The position numbers were made by a program, and so were the translations under genes. The notes under the pieces were generated by a model. The model worked only from the letters and a program-made list of their open reading frames with translations, did not search any database and was not told the origin of the DNA. Of a stretch of 64,000 nucleotides of DNA, positions 25,601 through 37,451 are shown piece by piece (the stretch's first letter is position 1; the number at the start of each line of letters is the position of its first letter). The stretch covers positions 832,432 through 896,431 of the forward strand of contig NZ_JACVHC010000002.1 of assembly GCF_017976235.1 (NCBI RefSeq). The letters are read 5' to 3'. This DNA is from Pseudomonas anatoliensis. Lineage in GTDB: Bacteria > Pseudomonadota > Gammaproteobacteria > Pseudomonadales > Pseudomonadaceae.

Positions 25601-28600
25601 GAACAACTGCTCGAAGCCTTCCCGCAGGCCCGCGAACAGGGTTTGTTCCAGGTCATGTTCAACCATCAGCAACGCGACCTCAGCGCACTCAAACGCCTGC
25701 CCGGTCTACTCGCCGAAGAGTTGCCGTGGCACAGCCGCGAGGCCAAGTTCGATCTGCAATTGCACAGCGAAGAAGACCGCAACGGGCGCCTGACCTTGTC
25801 CTTCGACTATGCCGACGAGCTGTTCGACGCCGCGACCATCGGGCGGCTGGCGGAGCATTTCAGCAATCTTCTGCGAGATGCCTGCGAGCGTCCGCACCAT
25901 GCCATCGGCGATCTGCAACTGTTGACTGCCAGCGAAAGCGAACTGCAATCAGACTGGAGCCGCGCCCCTTGTGCCAAGGCTGAGCAATGGCTGCCGGAAC
26001 TGCTCAACGAACAACTGCGCCTGACCCCGCAACGTACCGCGCTGGTGTGGGAGGGCGGCAGTCTCGATTTCGCCGAACTACATGCTCAATCCAATCGACT
26101 GGCGCATTACTTGCGCGACAAGGGTGTCGGCCCGGATGTCTGCGTGGCCATCGCGGCCGAGCGTTCGCCGCAACTGCTGATCGGCCTGCTGGCGGTCATC
26201 AAGGCAGGCGGCGCTTATGTGCCGCTCGATCCGGATTACCCGGCCGAGCGTCTGGCCTACATGCTCAGCGACAGCGGCGTCGAATTGCTGCTGACGCAAA
26301 CCGCATTGCTCGACCGCTTGCCGGCCAGCGATGGCGTCAGCGGCATCGCCATGGATGCCCTGCATCTGGAGAACTGGCCAAGCCATGCGCCGGGTCTGCA
26401 CCTGCACGGCGACAACCTCGCCTACGTGATTTATACCTCCGGTTCCACCGGTCAACCGAAAGGCGTCGGCAACACCCACGCGGCATTGGCTGAACGTCTG
26501 CAATGGATGCAGAACACTTATCGCCTGAACGACAGCGACGTGCTGATGCAAAAAGCGCCGATCAGTTTTGACGTGTCGGTGTGGGAATGCTTCTGGCCGT
26601 TGATCACGGGTGCGCGCCTGCTGATTACCGCACCGGGCGAACACCGTGATCCGCATCGCATCGCGCAACTGGTTCAGCAATATGGCGTGACCACATTGCA
26701 CTTCGTGCCGCCGCTGCTCTCGCTGTTCATCGACGAGCCGCTCAGCAGCGAATGCACCAGCCTGCGCCGGGTGTTCTCCGGCGGCGAAGCCTTGCCAGCC
26801 GAGTTGCGCAACCGCGTGCTGGCGCAACTGCCGGCAGTGCAACTGCACAACCGCTATGGCCCGACTGAAACCGCGATCAACGTCACCCACTGGCATTGCA
26901 CTGCCGCTGATGGCGAGCGCTCGCCCATTGGCCGACCGCTGGGCAATGTGGTGTGTCGCGTGCTCGACGCAGACCTCAATCCTGTACCTGCGGGCGTACC
27001 CGGCGAGCTGTGCATCAGCGGTATCGGTCTGGCGCGTGGTTATCTAGGTCGCCCGGCGCTGACCGCCGAACGGTTTGTGGTCGATCCATTGGGCGAGCAG
27101 GGTGCTCGCTTGTACCGCACCGGTGACCGTGCACGCTGGTCTGCCGATGGCGTGATCGAATACCTCGGCCGTCTCGATCAGCAGGTCAAACTGCGCGGCT
27201 TTCGCGTCGAACCGGAAGAAATCGAAGCACGCTTGCTGGCACAGGACGGCGTTGCCCAAGCCGTGGTGCTGGTGCGTGAAACCGCTGGCGGTGCGCAACT
27301 GATCGGCTACTTCACGGCGACCGATGCCAGCGCAGACCAGGACGCGCAAATCGCCCGGCTGAAAACCGCACTCGCCGCCGAACTCCCGGAATACATGGTC
27401 CCGGCGCAATTGATGCGCCTTGACGCAATGCCGCTGAGCCCGAGCGGCAAACTCGACCGCCGCGCCTTGCCCGAGCCGCAATGGCAAGTGCGTGAGCATG
27501 TCGAGCCGGTCACTGAACTTGAGCAAAAGATCGCCGCCATCTGGCGCGAAGTGCTGGGCCTGGCGCAAGTCGGCCTGCGCGACGATTTCTTTGCCCTCGG
27601 CGGTCATTCGCTGCTGGCCACGCAAATCATCTCGCGCACCCGTCAGGCTTGCGACGTCGAATTGCCGTTGCGCGCGTTGTTCGAACACAGTGAGCTCGGT
27701 GATTTCGCCGAACAGATCCGTCTGATCCAGGTCAGCGGTCGCACTAACAAACAGCCGCCGATTGAAAAGGTCGACCGCAGCCAACCCGTGCCGTTGTCCT
27801 ACTCGCAACAGCGCATGTGGTTCCTCTGGCAGATGGAACCGGACAGCCCAGCGTACAACGTCGGCGGCATGGCGCGTCTGCGTGGCGTGTTGCATGTCGA
27901 GCATTTCGAGGCGGCATTGCAAGCGCTGATTCTGCGCCACGAAACCCTGCGCACGACATTCCCAAGTGTCGATGGCGTGGCCCGTCAGCAGGTGCACGCC
28001 GAGACTGGCGTGCGCATGGGCTGGAAAGATTTCTCGACACTCGCGGCTGACCTGCGTGAGCAAAAAGTCCAGCAACTGGCCGACGAAGAAGCGCATCTGC
28101 CGTTCGACCTGGAAACCGGTCCGCTGCTGCGTGCCTGTCTGGTCAAGACTGCCGAGCATGAGCATTACTTCGTCCTGACCCTGCATCACATCGTCACCGA
28201 AGGCTGGGCGATGGACATTTTTGCCCGTGAACTCAGCGCGTTGTACGAAGCGTTCGTCGATGATCGCGAATCGCCGCTGGAGTCGTTGCCGGTGCAGTAC
28301 CTCGACTACAGCGTCTGGCAGCGCAACTGGCTGGAGTCCGGCGAGCGTCAGCGTCAACTCGACTACTGGACCGCGCAACTGGGCCGCGAACATCCGTTGC
28401 TGGAATTGCCGGGTGACCGCCCGCGTCCACCGGTGCAGAGCCATCAGGGTGAGCTGTTCCGTTTCGACCTCAGTGATGACGTCGCCGCGCGGGTCCGGGC
28501 GTTCAATGCGCAAAACGGTCTGACCCTGTTCATGACCATGACCGCCGCACTCGCCACGCTGCTTTACCGCTATAGCGGCCAGACCGATCTGCGCATCGGC

Positions 28601-31600
28601 GCACCGGTGGCCAACCGTATCCGCCCGGAAAGCGAAGGGCTGATCGGCGCGTTCCTCAACACTCAGGTGCTGCGTTGCCAGCTCGACGGGCAGATGTCGG
28701 TCGGCGAGTTGTTCGAGCAGGTGCGCCACACCGTGATCGAAGGGCAGTCCCATCAGGATCTGCCGTTCGATCATCTGGTTGAAGCCTTGCAGCCACCGCG
28801 CAGCGCCGCTTACAACCCGCTGTTTCAGGTGATGTGCAACGTGCAGCGCTGGGAATTCCAGCAGAGCCGTATGCTCGCCGGCATGACCGTCGAGTACCTG
28901 GCCAACGATGCGCGGGCGACCAAGTTCGATCTCAACCTGGAGGTCACCGACCTCGACCATCGCCTGGGCTGCTGCCTGACGTACAGCACTGATCTGTTCG
29001 ATGAGCCGACCATTGCGCGCATGGCCGGGCATTGGCGCAACCTTCTGGAAGCGCTGATCGCCGACCCGCAACAACGCCTCAGCGAACTGCCGCTGCTGGA
29101 CGCGCCGGAGCAACAGCGCCTGCTCGACAGCCTCGGCGTCGAGCCGGGCGAGCATCGTCTCGATCAGTGCATTCATCACCTGTTCGCCGAGCAAGCACTG
29201 CTGCGCAAAGATGCGCCAGCCCTGACGTTCGCCGGCCAGACCTTGAGCTACGCCGAACTCGACGCCCGCGCCAATCGTCTGGCTTGGGCTCTGCGTGAGC
29301 GCGGCGTTGGCCCGCAAGTGCGCGTGGGTCTGGCGCTCGAGCGTTCGCTGGAGATGGTCATCGGCCTGCTGGCGATCCTCAAGGCTGGCGGCGCTTATGT
29401 GCCGCTCGATCCGGAATACCCGCTCGACCGTTTGCATTACATGATTGAAGACAGCCGCATCGGTCTGCTGCTCAGCGACCGCGCGATGTTCAACGCGCTC
29501 GGTGATCTGCCGTCGAGCGTGGCGAGTTGGTGCCTGGAAGAGGACAGCGCCGCACTGGCCGATTTCCCGGCCACCGAGTTGCCATTTATCAGTCTGCCGC
29601 AGCATCAGGCCTACCTGATTTACACCTCGGGTTCGACCGGTAAACCGAAAGGCGTGGTGGTGTCCCACGGCGAAATCGCCATGCATTGCCAAGCCGTTAT
29701 CGAGCGTTTCGGCATGCGCCCTGACGACTGCGAGTTGCACTTCTATTCGATCAACTTCGATGCTGCGACCGAGCGCTTGCTGGTGCCACTGCTCAGCGGC
29801 GCGCAGGTGGTGTTGCGGGCGCAAGGTCAGTGGGACGCCGAAGAAATCTGCGGGCTGATCCGCACCCATCGCATCAACGTCCTGGGTTTCACCCCGAGCT
29901 ACGGCAGCCAGTTGGCGCAGTTCCTCGCCACGCAAAACGACATTCTGCCGGTGCGGATGATCATCACCGGCGGCGAAGCGCTGACCGGCGAACACCTGCA
30001 ACGCATTCGTGCGGCGTTCAAGCCGAGCCTGTTCTTCAACGCCTATGGCCCGACCGAAACCGTGGTCATGCCGCTAGCCAGTCTGGCCCCGGACGTGCTC
30101 GAAGAGGGCGCCGGCAGTGTGCCGATCGGCAGCGTGATCGGCGCTCGCGTGGCGTACATTCTCGACGCCGATCTGGCGTTGGTGCCGCAAGGCGCGACCG
30201 GTGAATTGTTTGTCGGCGGCGCGGGTCTGGCGCAGGCTTATCACGACCGTCCGGGTATCACGGCCGAACGTTTTGTCGCTGACCCGTTTGCCGCTGATGG
30301 CGGACGCATGTATCGCACTGGCGACCTGGTTCGCCAGCGTGCCGACGGTCTGGTCGAGTACCTGGGGCGGATCGACCATCAGGTGAAAATCCGTGGTTTC
30401 CGTATCGAACTTGGTGAAATCGAAACGCGTCTTCTTGATCACGATTCGATTCGCGAAGCGGTGGTGCTGGCGCTGGATGCGCCGAGCGGCAAACAACTGG
30501 TTGGCTACCTTGTCACCGAGATTGCCGAGCACAGCGAGGCTGAACAAGCTCAACTGCGCGAAGCACTGAAGACGCACCTCAAGGCTCAACTGCCGGATTA
30601 CATGGTGCCGACCCACCTGATTCTACTGGCAAGCATGCCGCTCACCGCCAACGGCAAACTGGATCGTCGCGCACTGCCGGCGCCGGACCCCGAACTGAAC
30701 CGTCAGGACTACGTGGCGCCGAGCAACGAGCTCGAACAAACCCTGGCGCAGATCTGGTGCGAAGTGCTCAACGTCGAACAGGTCGGCCTCAACGACAACT
30801 TCTTCGAGCTGGGTGGCGATTCCATTCTGTCGATTCAAGTGGTCAGCCGCGCGCGTCAGCAGGGCATTCATTTCAGTCCGCGTGATCTGTTCCAGCACCA
30901 GACCGTGCAGACCCTCGCCGCTGTGGCCAGCCGCACCGAGCTGGTGACAGCCGAGCAAGGTCTGGTAGCTGGCGAATCGCGTCTGACGCCGATTCAGCAC
31001 TGGTTCTTCGACACCGATATTCCTCAGCGTCAGCACTGGAACCAGGCGTTGTTGCTGGGACCGACTACTGCGCTGGAGCGGCAGCTTCTTGAGCGAGCGC
31101 TACTGGCGGTGATCGAGCAGCACGACGCCCTGCGTCTGCGCTTCACCGAGGTGGGCGGTCAGTGGCAAGCGGTACATCAACCGGTTTCGGATGCCGTTGT
31201 TTTGTCGTCAGTACGCGTCGCGTCGATGGACAAGTGCGAGGCGCTGTTCGCCGATGCTCAACGCAGTCTTGATCTGGAAAACGGTCCGCTGCTGCGTGCC
31301 TTGCTGGTCGATGGCCCGCACGCTCAGCAACGCCTGTTCATCGCCATTCATCACTTGGTGGTCGACGGTGTCTCTTGGCGTGTCTTGCTTGACGATCTGC
31401 AAACCGTGTATCGCCAGCTCGACGCCGGGCAGTCGGTGAAACTGCCGGCGAAAACCAGTGCCTTCAAGGATTGGGCGGCACGCCTGCAGGCTTACGCCGG
31501 GAGCGAATCACTGCGCGAAGAACTCAACTGGTGGCAGACCCAACTGGCCGGTCCGAGCGCTGATCTGCCCTGCGAAAACCCACAGGGCGGCCAGCAGCAT

Positions 31601-34600
31601 CGCCACGCGCAAACCGTCAGCGTGCGCCTCGATGCCGAGCGCACCCGACAATTGCTGCAACAGGCGCCAAGTGCTTATCGCACGCAGGTCAACGATCTGC
31701 TGCTGACCGCGTTGGCCCGTGTGCTGTGCCGCTGGAGCGGTCAGTCTTCGGCGCTGATTCAACTGGAAGGCCACGGCCGCGAAACCCTGTTCGACGAGAT
31801 CGACCTGACCCGCACCGTCGGCTGGTTCACCAGCGCCTATCCATTGCGCCTGACCCCGCACAACATCGAAGAAGCCGCCGGGCAGGGCGCTTCGATCAAG
31901 GCGATCAAGGAGCAGTTGCGCGCCGTGCCGCACAAAGGCCTGGGTTATGGCGTGCTGCGTTATCTGGCGGATGACCTCAGCCAACGCAGCATGGCCGCGC
32001 TGCCGAATGCGCCGATCACCTTCAACTACCTTGGCCAGTTCGACCAGAGTTTCGCCAGCGATGCGCTGTTCCATCCGCTGGATGAACCGGTCGGCGCGGC
32101 CCACGATCCGCAGGCGCCGTTGCCGAACGAGTTGAGCGTCGACAGTCAGGTCTACGGCGGTGAACTGCTGCTGCGCTGGACCTTCAGCGCCGAACGTTAC
32201 GAGGCGCAGACCATCAATGATCTGGCCGACGCCTACCTGGGCGAATTGCAAAGCCTGATCGAGCATTGCCTGAAAGCTGAGGCCGGTGGCCTGACGCCGT
32301 CGGACTTCCCGCTGGCGAAACTGACCCAGGCGCAACTCGATGCCTTGCCGGTGCCTGCCGCACACATTGAAGACGTCTATCCGCTGACGCCGATGCAGGA
32401 AGGCATGTTGCTGCACACCTTGCTCGAACCGGGCACCGGTCTGTACTACATGCAGGATCGCTACCGCATCAACAGCGAACTCGACCCCGAGCGTTTCGCT
32501 CAAGCGTGGCAAGCCGTAATCGGCCGTCATGAAGCGTTGCGTGCCTCGTTCTGCTGGAACGTCGGCGAAGACATGCTGCAAGTGATTCACACGCCGGGGC
32601 GCACGCCAATCGAGTACTTGGATTGGAGCGCCATCAGCGACGCCGAGCAGGAACCCAAGCTGCAAGCGCTGCTCAAAAGCGAGCGCGAAGCCGGGTTCGA
32701 TCTGCTCAGTCAGGCACCGTTCCACTTGCGTCTGATCAAGGTCGGCGCGGCGCGTTACTGGTTCATGATGAGCAACCACCACATCCTCATCGATGCCTGG
32801 TGCCGTTCGCTGCTGATGAACGATTTCTTCGAGATCTACACCGCGCTTGGCGAAGGTCGCGAAGCTCAACTGAGCGTGCCGCCGCGTTATCGCGATTACA
32901 TCGGCTGGCTGCAACGTCAGAGTCTTGCCGAAGCGCGTCAGTGGTGGCAGCAAAACCTGCAAGGGTTTGAACGCACCACGCCGATCCCGAGCGACCGACC
33001 GTTCCTGCGTGAACATGCCGGCGAGAGCGGCGGCATGATCGTCGGTGATCGCTACACCCGTCTCGATGTTGCGGACGGTGCTCGTCTGCGTGAGCTGGCC
33101 CAGGCCCATCAACTGACCATCAATACCTTCGCCCAAGCGGCATGGGCACTGGTGCTGCGGCGCATGAGCGGTGATCGCGACGTGCTGTTCGGTGTGACCG
33201 TTGCCGGGCGTCCGGTTGAGATGCCGGAAATGCAACGCACCGTCGGCCTGTTCATCAACAGTATCGCGCTGCGGGTGCAGATGCCGGCGGACTATCAGCG
33301 CACCAGCGTGCGTCAGTGGCTGAGCGGTCTGCTCGACAGCAACATGCAACTGCGCGAGTACGAATACCTGCCGCTGGTGAGCATTCAGGAGCAGAGCGAA
33401 CTGCCGAAAGGCCAACCGCTGTTCGACAGCCTGTTTGTGTTCGAGAACGCGCCGGTAGAAGTCTCGGTACTGGACCGTGCGCAGAGCCTGAACGCGACCT
33501 CGGATTCGGGACGCACCCACACCAACTTCCCGCTGACGGCGGTGTGTTATCCGGGCGATGACCTTGGGCTGCACCTGTCGTATGACCAGCGTTACTTCGA
33601 CGAGTCGACGGTCGAGCGCATGCTCGGCGAGTTCAAGCGTCTGCTGCTGGCGCTGGTCGACGGTTTCCATGGCGACATGGCCGATCTGCCGTTGCTGGGC
33701 CGTGAGGAGCAGGACTTCCTGCTCCACGGTTGCAATCAGAGCGCCCACGATTATCCGTTGGAGCAGAGCTACGTTTCGCTGTTCGAAGCGCAGGTTGCGG
33801 CGCATCCGGAGCGTATTGCCGCCAGTTGCCTGGATGTTCAATTGAGCTATCAGGCGCTGAACCAGAATGCCAACCGTCTCGGCCATGCCTTGGTCGCGGC
33901 CGGGGTGCAAATGGATCAACCGGTGGCGTTGCTGGCCGAGCGTAATCTTGATTTGCTGGGCATGATCATCGGCAGCTTCAAGGCGGGTGCCGGTTACTTG
34001 CCGCTGGACCCGGGTCTGCCGAGTCAGCGTCTGCAACGGATCATTGAGCTGAGCCGCACGCCAGTGCTGATGTGCAGCGAGGCGTGCCGTGAACAGGCGC
34101 AGACGTTGCTCGATGAATTCAGTTGCGCCAATCGTCCACGCTTGCTGGTGTGGGAAGAGGTGCAAGCGTTGGCGACATCGGCGCAGAACCCTGGCATTCA
34201 CAGTGGCCCGGACAACCTCGCCTATGTGATCTACACCTCCGGCTCCACCGGTCTGCCGAAAGGCGTAATGGTCGAGCAGCGCGGCATGCTCAACAATCAG
34301 TTGAGCAAGGTGCCGTACCTCGATTTGAGCGAGGCCGACGTGATCGCGCAAACCGCTTCGCAGAGCTTCGATATTTCGGTCTGGCAGTTCCTCGCTGCAC
34401 CGCTGTTTGGTGCACGGGTCGACATCGTGCCGAATACCATCGCTCACGATCCGCAAGGGTTGCTGGTGCATGTGCAGGCCCAGGGCATTACCGTGCTGGA
34501 GAGTGTGCCGTCGCTGATTCAGGGCATGCTCGCCTCGGATCGTCTGAGTCTCGACGGTCTGCGCTGGATGCTGCCGACCGGTGAAGCAATGCCGCCGGAA

Positions 34601-35611
34601 CTGGCGCACCAATGGCTGCTGCGTTACCCGGACATTGGTCTGGTCAACGCTTATGGTCCGGCGGAATGCTCGGACGACGTGGCGTTCTACCGCGTGGACA
34701 TGGCGTCGACTCGCGGCAGCTATTTGCCGATCGGTACGCCGACCGACAACAACTTGCTGTACCTGCTTGATGGCGCCCTGGAACTGGTGCCGTTGGGCGC
34801 AGTGGGTGAGTTGTGCGTGGCGGGCACCGGGGTAGGGCGCGGCTATGTCAGCGATCCGCTGCGAACCGCGCCGGTGTTTGTGCCGAACCCGTTCGGCGCA
34901 CCGGGCGAACGCTTGTATCGCACCGGTGACCTGGCGCGACGCCGTAGCGATGGCGTGCTGGAATACGTCGGTCGTGTCGACCATCAGGTGAAGATTCGCG
35001 GTTACCGCATCGAGTTGGGTGAAATCGAAGCGCGTCTGCACGAGCAACCGGAAGTTCGCGATGCGGCGGTCGGTGTGCAGGAAGGCATCAACGGCAAGCA
35101 TCTGGTCGGCTATCTGGTGGCAGCGGATTCTGCCCTGAACCCGAGCGATCGCCTGGAGCGCATCAAGCAACGCCTGCGCAGTGAACTGCCGGAATACATG
35201 GTGCCGTTGCACTGGCTGTGGCTTGCGCAGATGCCGCTCAATGCCAACGGCAAGCTTGATCGCAAGGCCTTGCCGGCACTGGAGATCGGTCAGTTGCAGA
35301 GCCATGATTACCTGGCGCCGCGCAACGAGCTGGAGCAAACCCTGGCAGATATCTGGGCCGAGGTGCTGAAGGTCGAGCAGGTTGGCGTGCGCGACAACTT
35401 CTTCGAACTCGGCGGGCACTCATTGCTGGCCACCCAGATCGCCTCGCGCGTACAGAAAACCCTGCAACGCGATGTGCCGCTGCGAGCGATGTTCGAATGC
35501 AGCACGGTTGCGGAACTGGCCGAGTACATCGATGGGCTGGCGGCCAGTGAAATCACTGAGGAGAAGGTGGATCGGTTGAATGATCTGATGGCGGAGCTGG
35601 AGGGTTTTTAA
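22613..35611 (+). CDS. pvdL: Pyoverdine chromophore non-ribosomal peptide synthetase PvdL
   Basis: 4332 residues from the ATG at 22613 (AGGAAA site); P. aeruginosa PvdL has almost the same length. Domains by residue: fatty acyl-AMP ligase 1-585; carrier (GGNS, Ser about 611); condensation about 665-1100 (HHIIADGW); adenylation about 1130-1600 ([11 protein letters not shown]); carrier (GGHS about 1660); condensation about 1725-2150; adenylation about 2200-2680; carrier (GGDS about 2730); epimerisation about 2790-3230 ([11 protein letters not shown]); condensation about 3250-3690 (NHHILIDAW); adenylation about 3720-4210; carrier (GGHS about 4264). No thioesterase. By family knowledge it joins a fatty acid, L-Glu, D-Tyr and L-diaminobutyrate, the precursor of the chromophore. 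My hand-read code of the last adenylation domain is D-I-W-E-L-T-A-D-D, the known diaminobutyrate code. Divergent from pvdS. Confidence 0.96.
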   Translation: MTDAFELPSTLVHALQRRAALTPDRLALRFLAENEEQAVVLSYRELDQRARTIAAALQAEAEFADRAVLLFPSGPDYVAAFFGCLYAGVIAVPAYPPESARRHHQERLLSIIADAEPRLLLTSADLRDALQQIEGAPPLLCVDTLDSALAERWVEPTLPADHIAFLQYTSGSTALPKGVQVSHGNLVANELLIRHGFGIDVNPDDVIVSWLPLYHDMGLIGGLLQPIFSGVPCILMSPAYFLGRPLRWLEAISQYGGTISGGPDFAYRLCSERVSESALERLDLSRWRVAYSGSEPIRLDTNERFAEKFAACGFSADSFMASYGLAEATLFVAGTPRGKGIPALRVDDQALAQNRAEPGDGSAIMSCGISQPEHAVLIVEPTRLEELADNAVGEVWAAGPSIAHGYWRNPEASAKTFVQHAGRTWLRTGDLGFMRNGELFITGRLKDMLIVRGHNLYPQDIEKTVESEVEVVRKGRVAAFAVTQDGEEGIGIAAEISRSVQKILPPEALIKAIRQAVAEGYQQAPSVVVLLNPGALPKTSSGKLQRSACRNRLADGSLDSYAVFPSDEVQGVESTLQGSELEALIGKIWAEQLNVKQVNADDHFFLLGGNSIAATQVIARVREELGLALSLRLLFEAPTLSAFAAAVALEQQNGASVQGTINALSRTEPMPQSLAQNRLWITWQLDPQSSAYNIPGALRLRGELDEDALRASFQQLIERHESLRTRFFERDGVALQQVDAAAEFNLQLVDISDLPTHEREARAEQIREDEARTRFDLEKGPLLRVRLIRLDDEDHQLLVTMHHIIADGWSLNVLIDEFSRLYAAASQGQSTELAALPTQYADYGSWQRQWLAQGEGERQLTYWKTQLGDEHPTLELATDHPRAAQQLLSASRHSVRLSISLSETIRQTAQAHDATPFMLLLAAFQSLLHRYSGQRDIRIGVPNANRPRLETQGLIGFFINTQVLRADVDSRLSFTELLAQTREAALGAQAHQDLPFEQLLEAFPQAREQGLFQVMFNHQQRDLSALKRLPGLLAEELPWHSREAKFDLQLHSEEDRNGRLTLSFDYADELFDAATIGRLAEHFSNLLRDACERPHHAIGDLQLLTASESELQSDWSRAPCAKAEQWLPELLNEQLRLTPQRTALVWEGGSLDFAELHAQSNRLAHYLRDKGVGPDVCVAIAAERSPQLLIGLLAVIKAGGAYVPLDPDYPAERLAYMLSDSGVELLLTQTALLDRLPASDGVSGIAMDALHLENWPSHAPGLHLHGDNLAYVIYTSGSTGQPKGVGNTHAALAERLQWMQNTYRLNDSDVLMQKAPISFDVSVWECFWPLITGARLLITAPGEHRDPHRIAQLVQQYGVTTLHFVPPLLSLFIDEPLSSECTSLRRVFSGGEALPAELRNRVLAQLPAVQLHNRYGPTETAINVTHWHCTAADGERSPIGRPLGNVVCRVLDADLNPVPAGVPGELCISGIGLARGYLGRPALTAERFVVDPLGEQGARLYRTGDRARWSADGVIEYLGRLDQQVKLRGFRVEPEEIEARLLAQDGVAQAVVLVRETAGGAQLIGYFTATDASADQDAQIARLKTALAAELPEYMVPAQLMRLDAMPLSPSGKLDRRALPEPQWQVREHVEPVTELEQKIAAIWREVLGLAQVGLRDDFFALGGHSLLATQIISRTRQACDVELPLRALFEHSELGDFAEQIRLIQVSGRTNKQPPIEKVDRSQPVPLSYSQQRMWFLWQMEPDSPAYNVGGMARLRGVLHVEHFEAALQALILRHETLRTTFPSVDGVARQQVHAETGVRMGWKDFSTLAADLREQKVQQLADEEAHLPFDLETGPLLRACLVKTAEHEHYFVLTLHHIVTEGWAMDIFARELSALYEAFVDDRESPLESLPVQYLDYSVWQRNWLESGERQRQLDYWTAQLGREHPLLELPGDRPRPPVQSHQGELFRFDLSDDVAARVRAFNAQNGLTLFMTMTAALATLLYRYSGQTDLRIGAPVANRIRPESEGLIGAFLNTQVLRCQLDGQMSVGELFEQVRHTVIEGQSHQDLPFDHLVEALQPPRSAAYNPLFQVMCNVQRWEFQQSRMLAGMTVEYLANDARATKFDLNLEVTDLDHRLGCCLTYSTDLFDEPTIARMAGHWRNLLEALIADPQQRLSELPLLDAPEQQRLLDSLGVEPGEHRLDQCIHHLFAEQALLRKDAPALTFAGQTLSYAELDARANRLAWALRERGVGPQVRVGLALERSLEMVIGLLAILKAGGAYVPLDPEYPLDRLHYMIEDSRIGLLLSDRAMFNALGDLPSSVASWCLEEDSAALADFPATELPFISLPQHQAYLIYTSGSTGKPKGVVVSHGEIAMHCQAVIERFGMRPDDCELHFYSINFDAATERLLVPLLSGAQVVLRAQGQWDAEEICGLIRTHRINVLGFTPSYGSQLAQFLATQNDILPVRMIITGGEALTGEHLQRIRAAFKPSLFFNAYGPTETVVMPLASLAPDVLEEGAGSVPIGSVIGARVAYILDADLALVPQGATGELFVGGAGLAQAYHDRPGITAERFVADPFAADGGRMYRTGDLVRQRADGLVEYLGRIDHQVKIRGFRIELGEIETRLLDHDSIREAVVLALDAPSGKQLVGYLVTEIAEHSEAEQAQLREALKTHLKAQLPDYMVPTHLILLASMPLTANGKLDRRALPAPDPELNRQDYVAPSNELEQTLAQIWCEVLNVEQVGLNDNFFELGGDSILSIQVVSRARQQGIHFSPRDLFQHQTVQTLAAVASRTELVTAEQGLVAGESRLTPIQHWFFDTDIPQRQHWNQALLLGPTTALERQLLERALLAVIEQHDALRLRFTEVGGQWQAVHQPVSDAVVLSSVRVASMDKCEALFADAQRSLDLENGPLLRALLVDGPHAQQRLFIAIHHLVVDGVSWRVLLDDLQTVYRQLDAGQSVKLPAKTSAFKDWAARLQAYAGSESLREELNWWQTQLAGPSADLPCENPQGGQQHRHAQTVSVRLDAERTRQLLQQAPSAYRTQVNDLLLTALARVLCRWSGQSSALIQLEGHGRETLFDEIDLTRTVGWFTSAYPLRLTPHNIEEAAGQGASIKAIKEQLRAVPHKGLGYGVLRYLADDLSQRSMAALPNAPITFNYLGQFDQSFASDALFHPLDEPVGAAHDPQAPLPNELSVDSQVYGGELLLRWTFSAERYEAQTINDLADAYLGELQSLIEHCLKAEAGGLTPSDFPLAKLTQAQLDALPVPAAHIEDVYPLTPMQEGMLLHTLLEPGTGLYYMQDRYRINSELDPERFAQAWQAVIGRHEALRASFCWNVGEDMLQVIHTPGRTPIEYLDWSAISDAEQEPKLQALLKSEREAGFDLLSQAPFHLRLIKVGAARYWFMMSNHHILIDAWCRSLLMNDFFEIYTALGEGREAQLSVPPRYRDYIGWLQRQSLAEARQWWQQNLQGFERTTPIPSDRPFLREHAGESGGMIVGDRYTRLDVADGARLRELAQAHQLTINTFAQAAWALVLRRMSGDRDVLFGVTVAGRPVEMPEMQRTVGLFINSIALRVQMPADYQRTSVRQWLSGLLDSNMQLREYEYLPLVSIQEQSELPKGQPLFDSLFVFENAPVEVSVLDRAQSLNATSDSGRTHTNFPLTAVCYPGDDLGLHLSYDQRYFDESTVERMLGEFKRLLLALVDGFHGDMADLPLLGREEQDFLLHGCNQSAHDYPLEQSYVSLFEAQVAAHPERIAASCLDVQLSYQALNQNANRLGHALVAAGVQMDQPVALLAERNLDLLGMIIGSFKAGAGYLPLDPGLPSQRLQRIIELSRTPVLMCSEACREQAQTLLDEFSCANRPRLLVWEEVQALATSAQNPGIHSGPDNLAYVIYTSGSTGLPKGVMVEQRGMLNNQLSKVPYLDLSEADVIAQTASQSFDISVWQFLAAPLFGARVDIVPNTIAHDPQGLLVHVQAQGITVLESVPSLIQGMLASDRLSLDGLRWMLPTGEAMPPELAHQWLLRYPDIGLVNAYGPAECSDDVAFYRVDMASTRGSYLPIGTPTDNNLLYLLDGALELVPLGAVGELCVAGTGVGRGYVSDPLRTAPVFVPNPFGAPGERLYRTGDLARRRSDGVLEYVGRVDHQVKIRGYRIELGEIEARLHEQPEVRDAAVGVQEGINGKHLVGYLVAADSALNPSDRLERIKQRLRSELPEYMVPLHWLWLAQMPLNANGKLDRKALPALEIGQLQSHDYLAPRNELEQTLADIWAEVLKVEQVGVRDNFFELGGHSLLATQIASRVQKTLQRDVPLRAMFECSTVAELAEYIDGLAASEITEEKVDRLNDLMAELEGF

Positions 35612-35615
35612 AAGC

Positions 35616-35693
35616 AAAAGATCGCAGCCTGCGGCAGCTCCTACAGAGAAATATGCGTTTCCCTGTAGGAGCTGCCGCAGGCTGCGATCTTTT
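35616..35693. repeat. REP doublet (REPIN) after pvdL
   Basis: aaaagatcgcagcctgcggcagctcctaca and its inverse over a short spacer, starting 5 bases after the pvdL stop codon. It may act as terminator or 3' stabiliser of the pvdL mRNA. Confidence 0.9.
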
Positions 35694-35770
35694 CGCTTTT
35701 CAGACAATTGACTGCCGAGTAGTAGCAGCTCAGTCTGCCGGTTCTCTTTTGGCAAACGAGGGGTTAGTCG

Positions 35771-36592
35771 ATGCCTTTTTTCACGGTTGACGGACAAGCA
35801 CTTCACTACATCGATCAAGGCACAGGCCCGGCCGTGTTACTGGCGGGCAGCTACCTGTGGGATCAGGCCATGTGGGCGCCGCAGATCGCCGCGCTGGCGC
35901 CGCACTATCGGGTGATTGCGCTGGATCTCTGGGGCCACGGCGAATCCGGTCGATTGCCGGAAAACACCACATCGCTGGATGACATCGCGCGTCAGGCGCA
36001 GGCGTTGCTCGATCATCTGGATATCGACCAGATCACCCTGGTCGGCCTGTCGGTTGGCGGTATGTGGGGCGTGCGTCTGGCGCTGTCGGCACCGCATCGG
36101 ATAAACGGTTTGGTGCTGATGGACACCTATGTCGGCGTAGAACCCGAGCCAACCCGTCAGTACTACTTCTCGCTGTTCAAACAGATTGAAGACAGCGGCG
36201 AAATATCAGACGCGTTGCTCGACATCGTCGTACCGATTTTCTTCCGCCCGGGCATCGATCCCCAATCGGCGCTGTATCAGGACTTTCGCGCGAAACTGGC
36301 GGGGTATTCATCCGAGCGCCTGCGCGAAAGCATCGTACCGATGGGCCGCATCACCTTCGGCCGCGATGATCTGTTGCCACGTCTGGGCGAGCTGAACGCT
36401 GCAATTACTCTGGTGCTGTGCGGTGATCAGGACAAACCCCGGCCACCGGCCGAAGCGCAGGAAATGGCTGAACTGATCGGTTGCCCGTGCGTGTTGGTGC
36501 CGGAGGCGGGGCATATCTCCAATCTGGAGAATCCGCAGTTTGTGAATGACGCGTTGCTGAAGTTTTTGGCTGAGCATCATTCGCGGCGCTGA
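35771..36592 (+). CDS. Alpha/beta-fold hydrolase
   Basis: 273 residues, full length for the alpha/beta hydrolase superfamily. The nucleophile elbow is GLSVGG (Ser about 95); the oxyanion-hole region is LLAGSYLWDQAMW; the acid is likely Asp in CGDQDKP (about 219) and the His is in PEAGHISNLENP (about 247). It resembles 3-oxoadipate enol-lactonase-like esterases. It follows pvdL after a REPIN with its own ribosome site, and I saw no PvdS-type promoter; a pyoverdine role is not supported. It is not the type II thioesterase PvdG. Confidence 0.85.
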   Translation: MPFFTVDGQALHYIDQGTGPAVLLAGSYLWDQAMWAPQIAALAPHYRVIALDLWGHGESGRLPENTTSLDDIARQAQALLDHLDIDQITLVGLSVGGMWGVRLALSAPHRINGLVLMDTYVGVEPEPTRQYYFSLFKQIEDSGEISDALLDIVVPIFFRPGIDPQSALYQDFRAKLAGYSSERLRESIVPMGRITFGRDDLLPRLGELNAAITLVLCGDQDKPRPPAEAQEMAELIGCPCVLVPEAGHISNLENPQFVNDALLKFLAEHHSRR

Positions 36593-36596
36593 TGAG

Positions 36597-36672
36597 AAAA
36601 AGATCGCAGCGTGCCGCAGGTCCTACAGGGATATGCGTTTTCTGTAGGAGCTGCGGCACGCTGCGATCTTTT
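36597..36672. repeat. REP doublet (REPIN) between hydrolase and dsbG
   Basis: agatcgcagcgtgccgcag and its inverse ctgcggcacgctgcgatct flank a 35-base centre, in a gap between two convergent genes; the T-run after it could aid termination. Confidence 0.9.
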
Positions 36673-36680
36673 GATCTTGC

Positions 36681-37451
36681 TTATTTAGGTCCGAGAATCT
36701 TCGCCAACTTGTCCGGCGTCGGCGCGCCTTGTTGCTGTTGCAGTTCACCCTTGGCATCCATGTAGAAAATCGCCGGAGTGGCCTGCAATTCCAGGTCATC
36801 CATCAACTGCATGTTCGCCGCCAATTTTGTCTGCACGGCTACCGGGATGTCTTTCAAGGCCTTGAGCGAACTGCCCTTGCCGGCCTTTTCGTGATCCTCC
36901 AGCGCTTTGGCCGGGTCTTTGGCGGCGAGCAACGCGGCGGATTTGCCCGGGCTGTCTTCGCGGATGATCCCGACCATGATGTGGCGCAACTGCACTTTGC
37001 CGGACTTGACCCACGGGCGGGCCTGTTCCCAGAACACGTTGCAGTAAGGGCAGTTCGGATCGCTGAACAGGTACACCGTGCGCGGCGCATCCTTGTTGCC
37101 GTCCTGAATCCAGTTGCTCGCCTCGAACTTGGCCCAGACCTCCTTGGCCATTGGCGCGTACACCAGTTTCTGCAACGGTTCGCTGCTCAGGTCTTTGCCG
37201 TCGGCGTCGTACAGGTTGCCGAGCAGAACGTGTTTACCGTCCGGGGTCAGGTATAACGCCATGCCACGGTTCTGGTATTGCGCCGCGTAACCGCGCAAGC
37301 CGTCGGGGGCGTCGAACTGGCCGACGATTTTCGCGCCTTTGGCTTCGATCTGCTTGATCGCGGCAGGCAATTCTTCAGCGGCCTGAACCGACGGCAGTTG
37401 CAACAGGGCAGTGCCCAGAGTCAGCGTCAGCAGGTGGCGGAGGCGGGGCAT
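36681..37451 (-). CDS. dsbG: Periplasmic thiol:disulfide interchange protein DsbG
   Basis: 256 residues with signal peptide (cleavage near residue 24, SVQAAEE). An N-terminal dimerisation region (25-110) is followed by a thioredoxin fold with active site CPYC in FSDPNCPYCNVFWEQ and the cis-proline segment LQATPAIFYMD. DsbG-type proteins reduce or isomerise exposed protein cysteines, and are kept reduced by DsbD. The gene overlaps the upstream TlpA-like gene by 25 bases; it is third in the dsbD-dsbE-dsbG operon. Confidence 0.92.
   Translation of the reverse strand: MPRLRHLLTLTLGTALLQLPSVQAAEELPAAIKQIEAKGAKIVGQFDAPDGLRGYAAQYQNRGMALYLTPDGKHVLLGNLYDADGKDLSSEPLQKLVYAPMAKEVWAKFEASNWIQDGNKDAPRTVYLFSDPNCPYCNVFWEQARPWVKSGKVQLRHIMVGIIREDSPGKSAALLAAKDPAKALEDHEKAGKGSSLKALKDIPVAVQTKLAANMQLMDDLELQATPAIFYMDAKGELQQQQGAPTPDKLAKILGPK

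Noticed and set aside
31508..35419. A 1303-codon open frame on the minus strand opposite pvdL (also 27044-30001, 23120-24181)
   Set aside because: High-GC codon bias of pvdL leaves the antisense frame open; the translation has no domain and the pvdL frame explains the DNA.
35771..36592. PvdG thioesterase downstream of pvdL
   Set aside because: The hydrolase resembles enol-lactonase-type esterases rather than type II thioesterases, and no PvdS-type promoter precedes it; in P. aeruginosa pvdG lies between pvdS and pvdL, where there is no gene here.
36597..36672. CRISPR-like repeats
   Set aside because: The recurring units are inverted REP pairs scattered between genes, not direct repeats with unique spacers.
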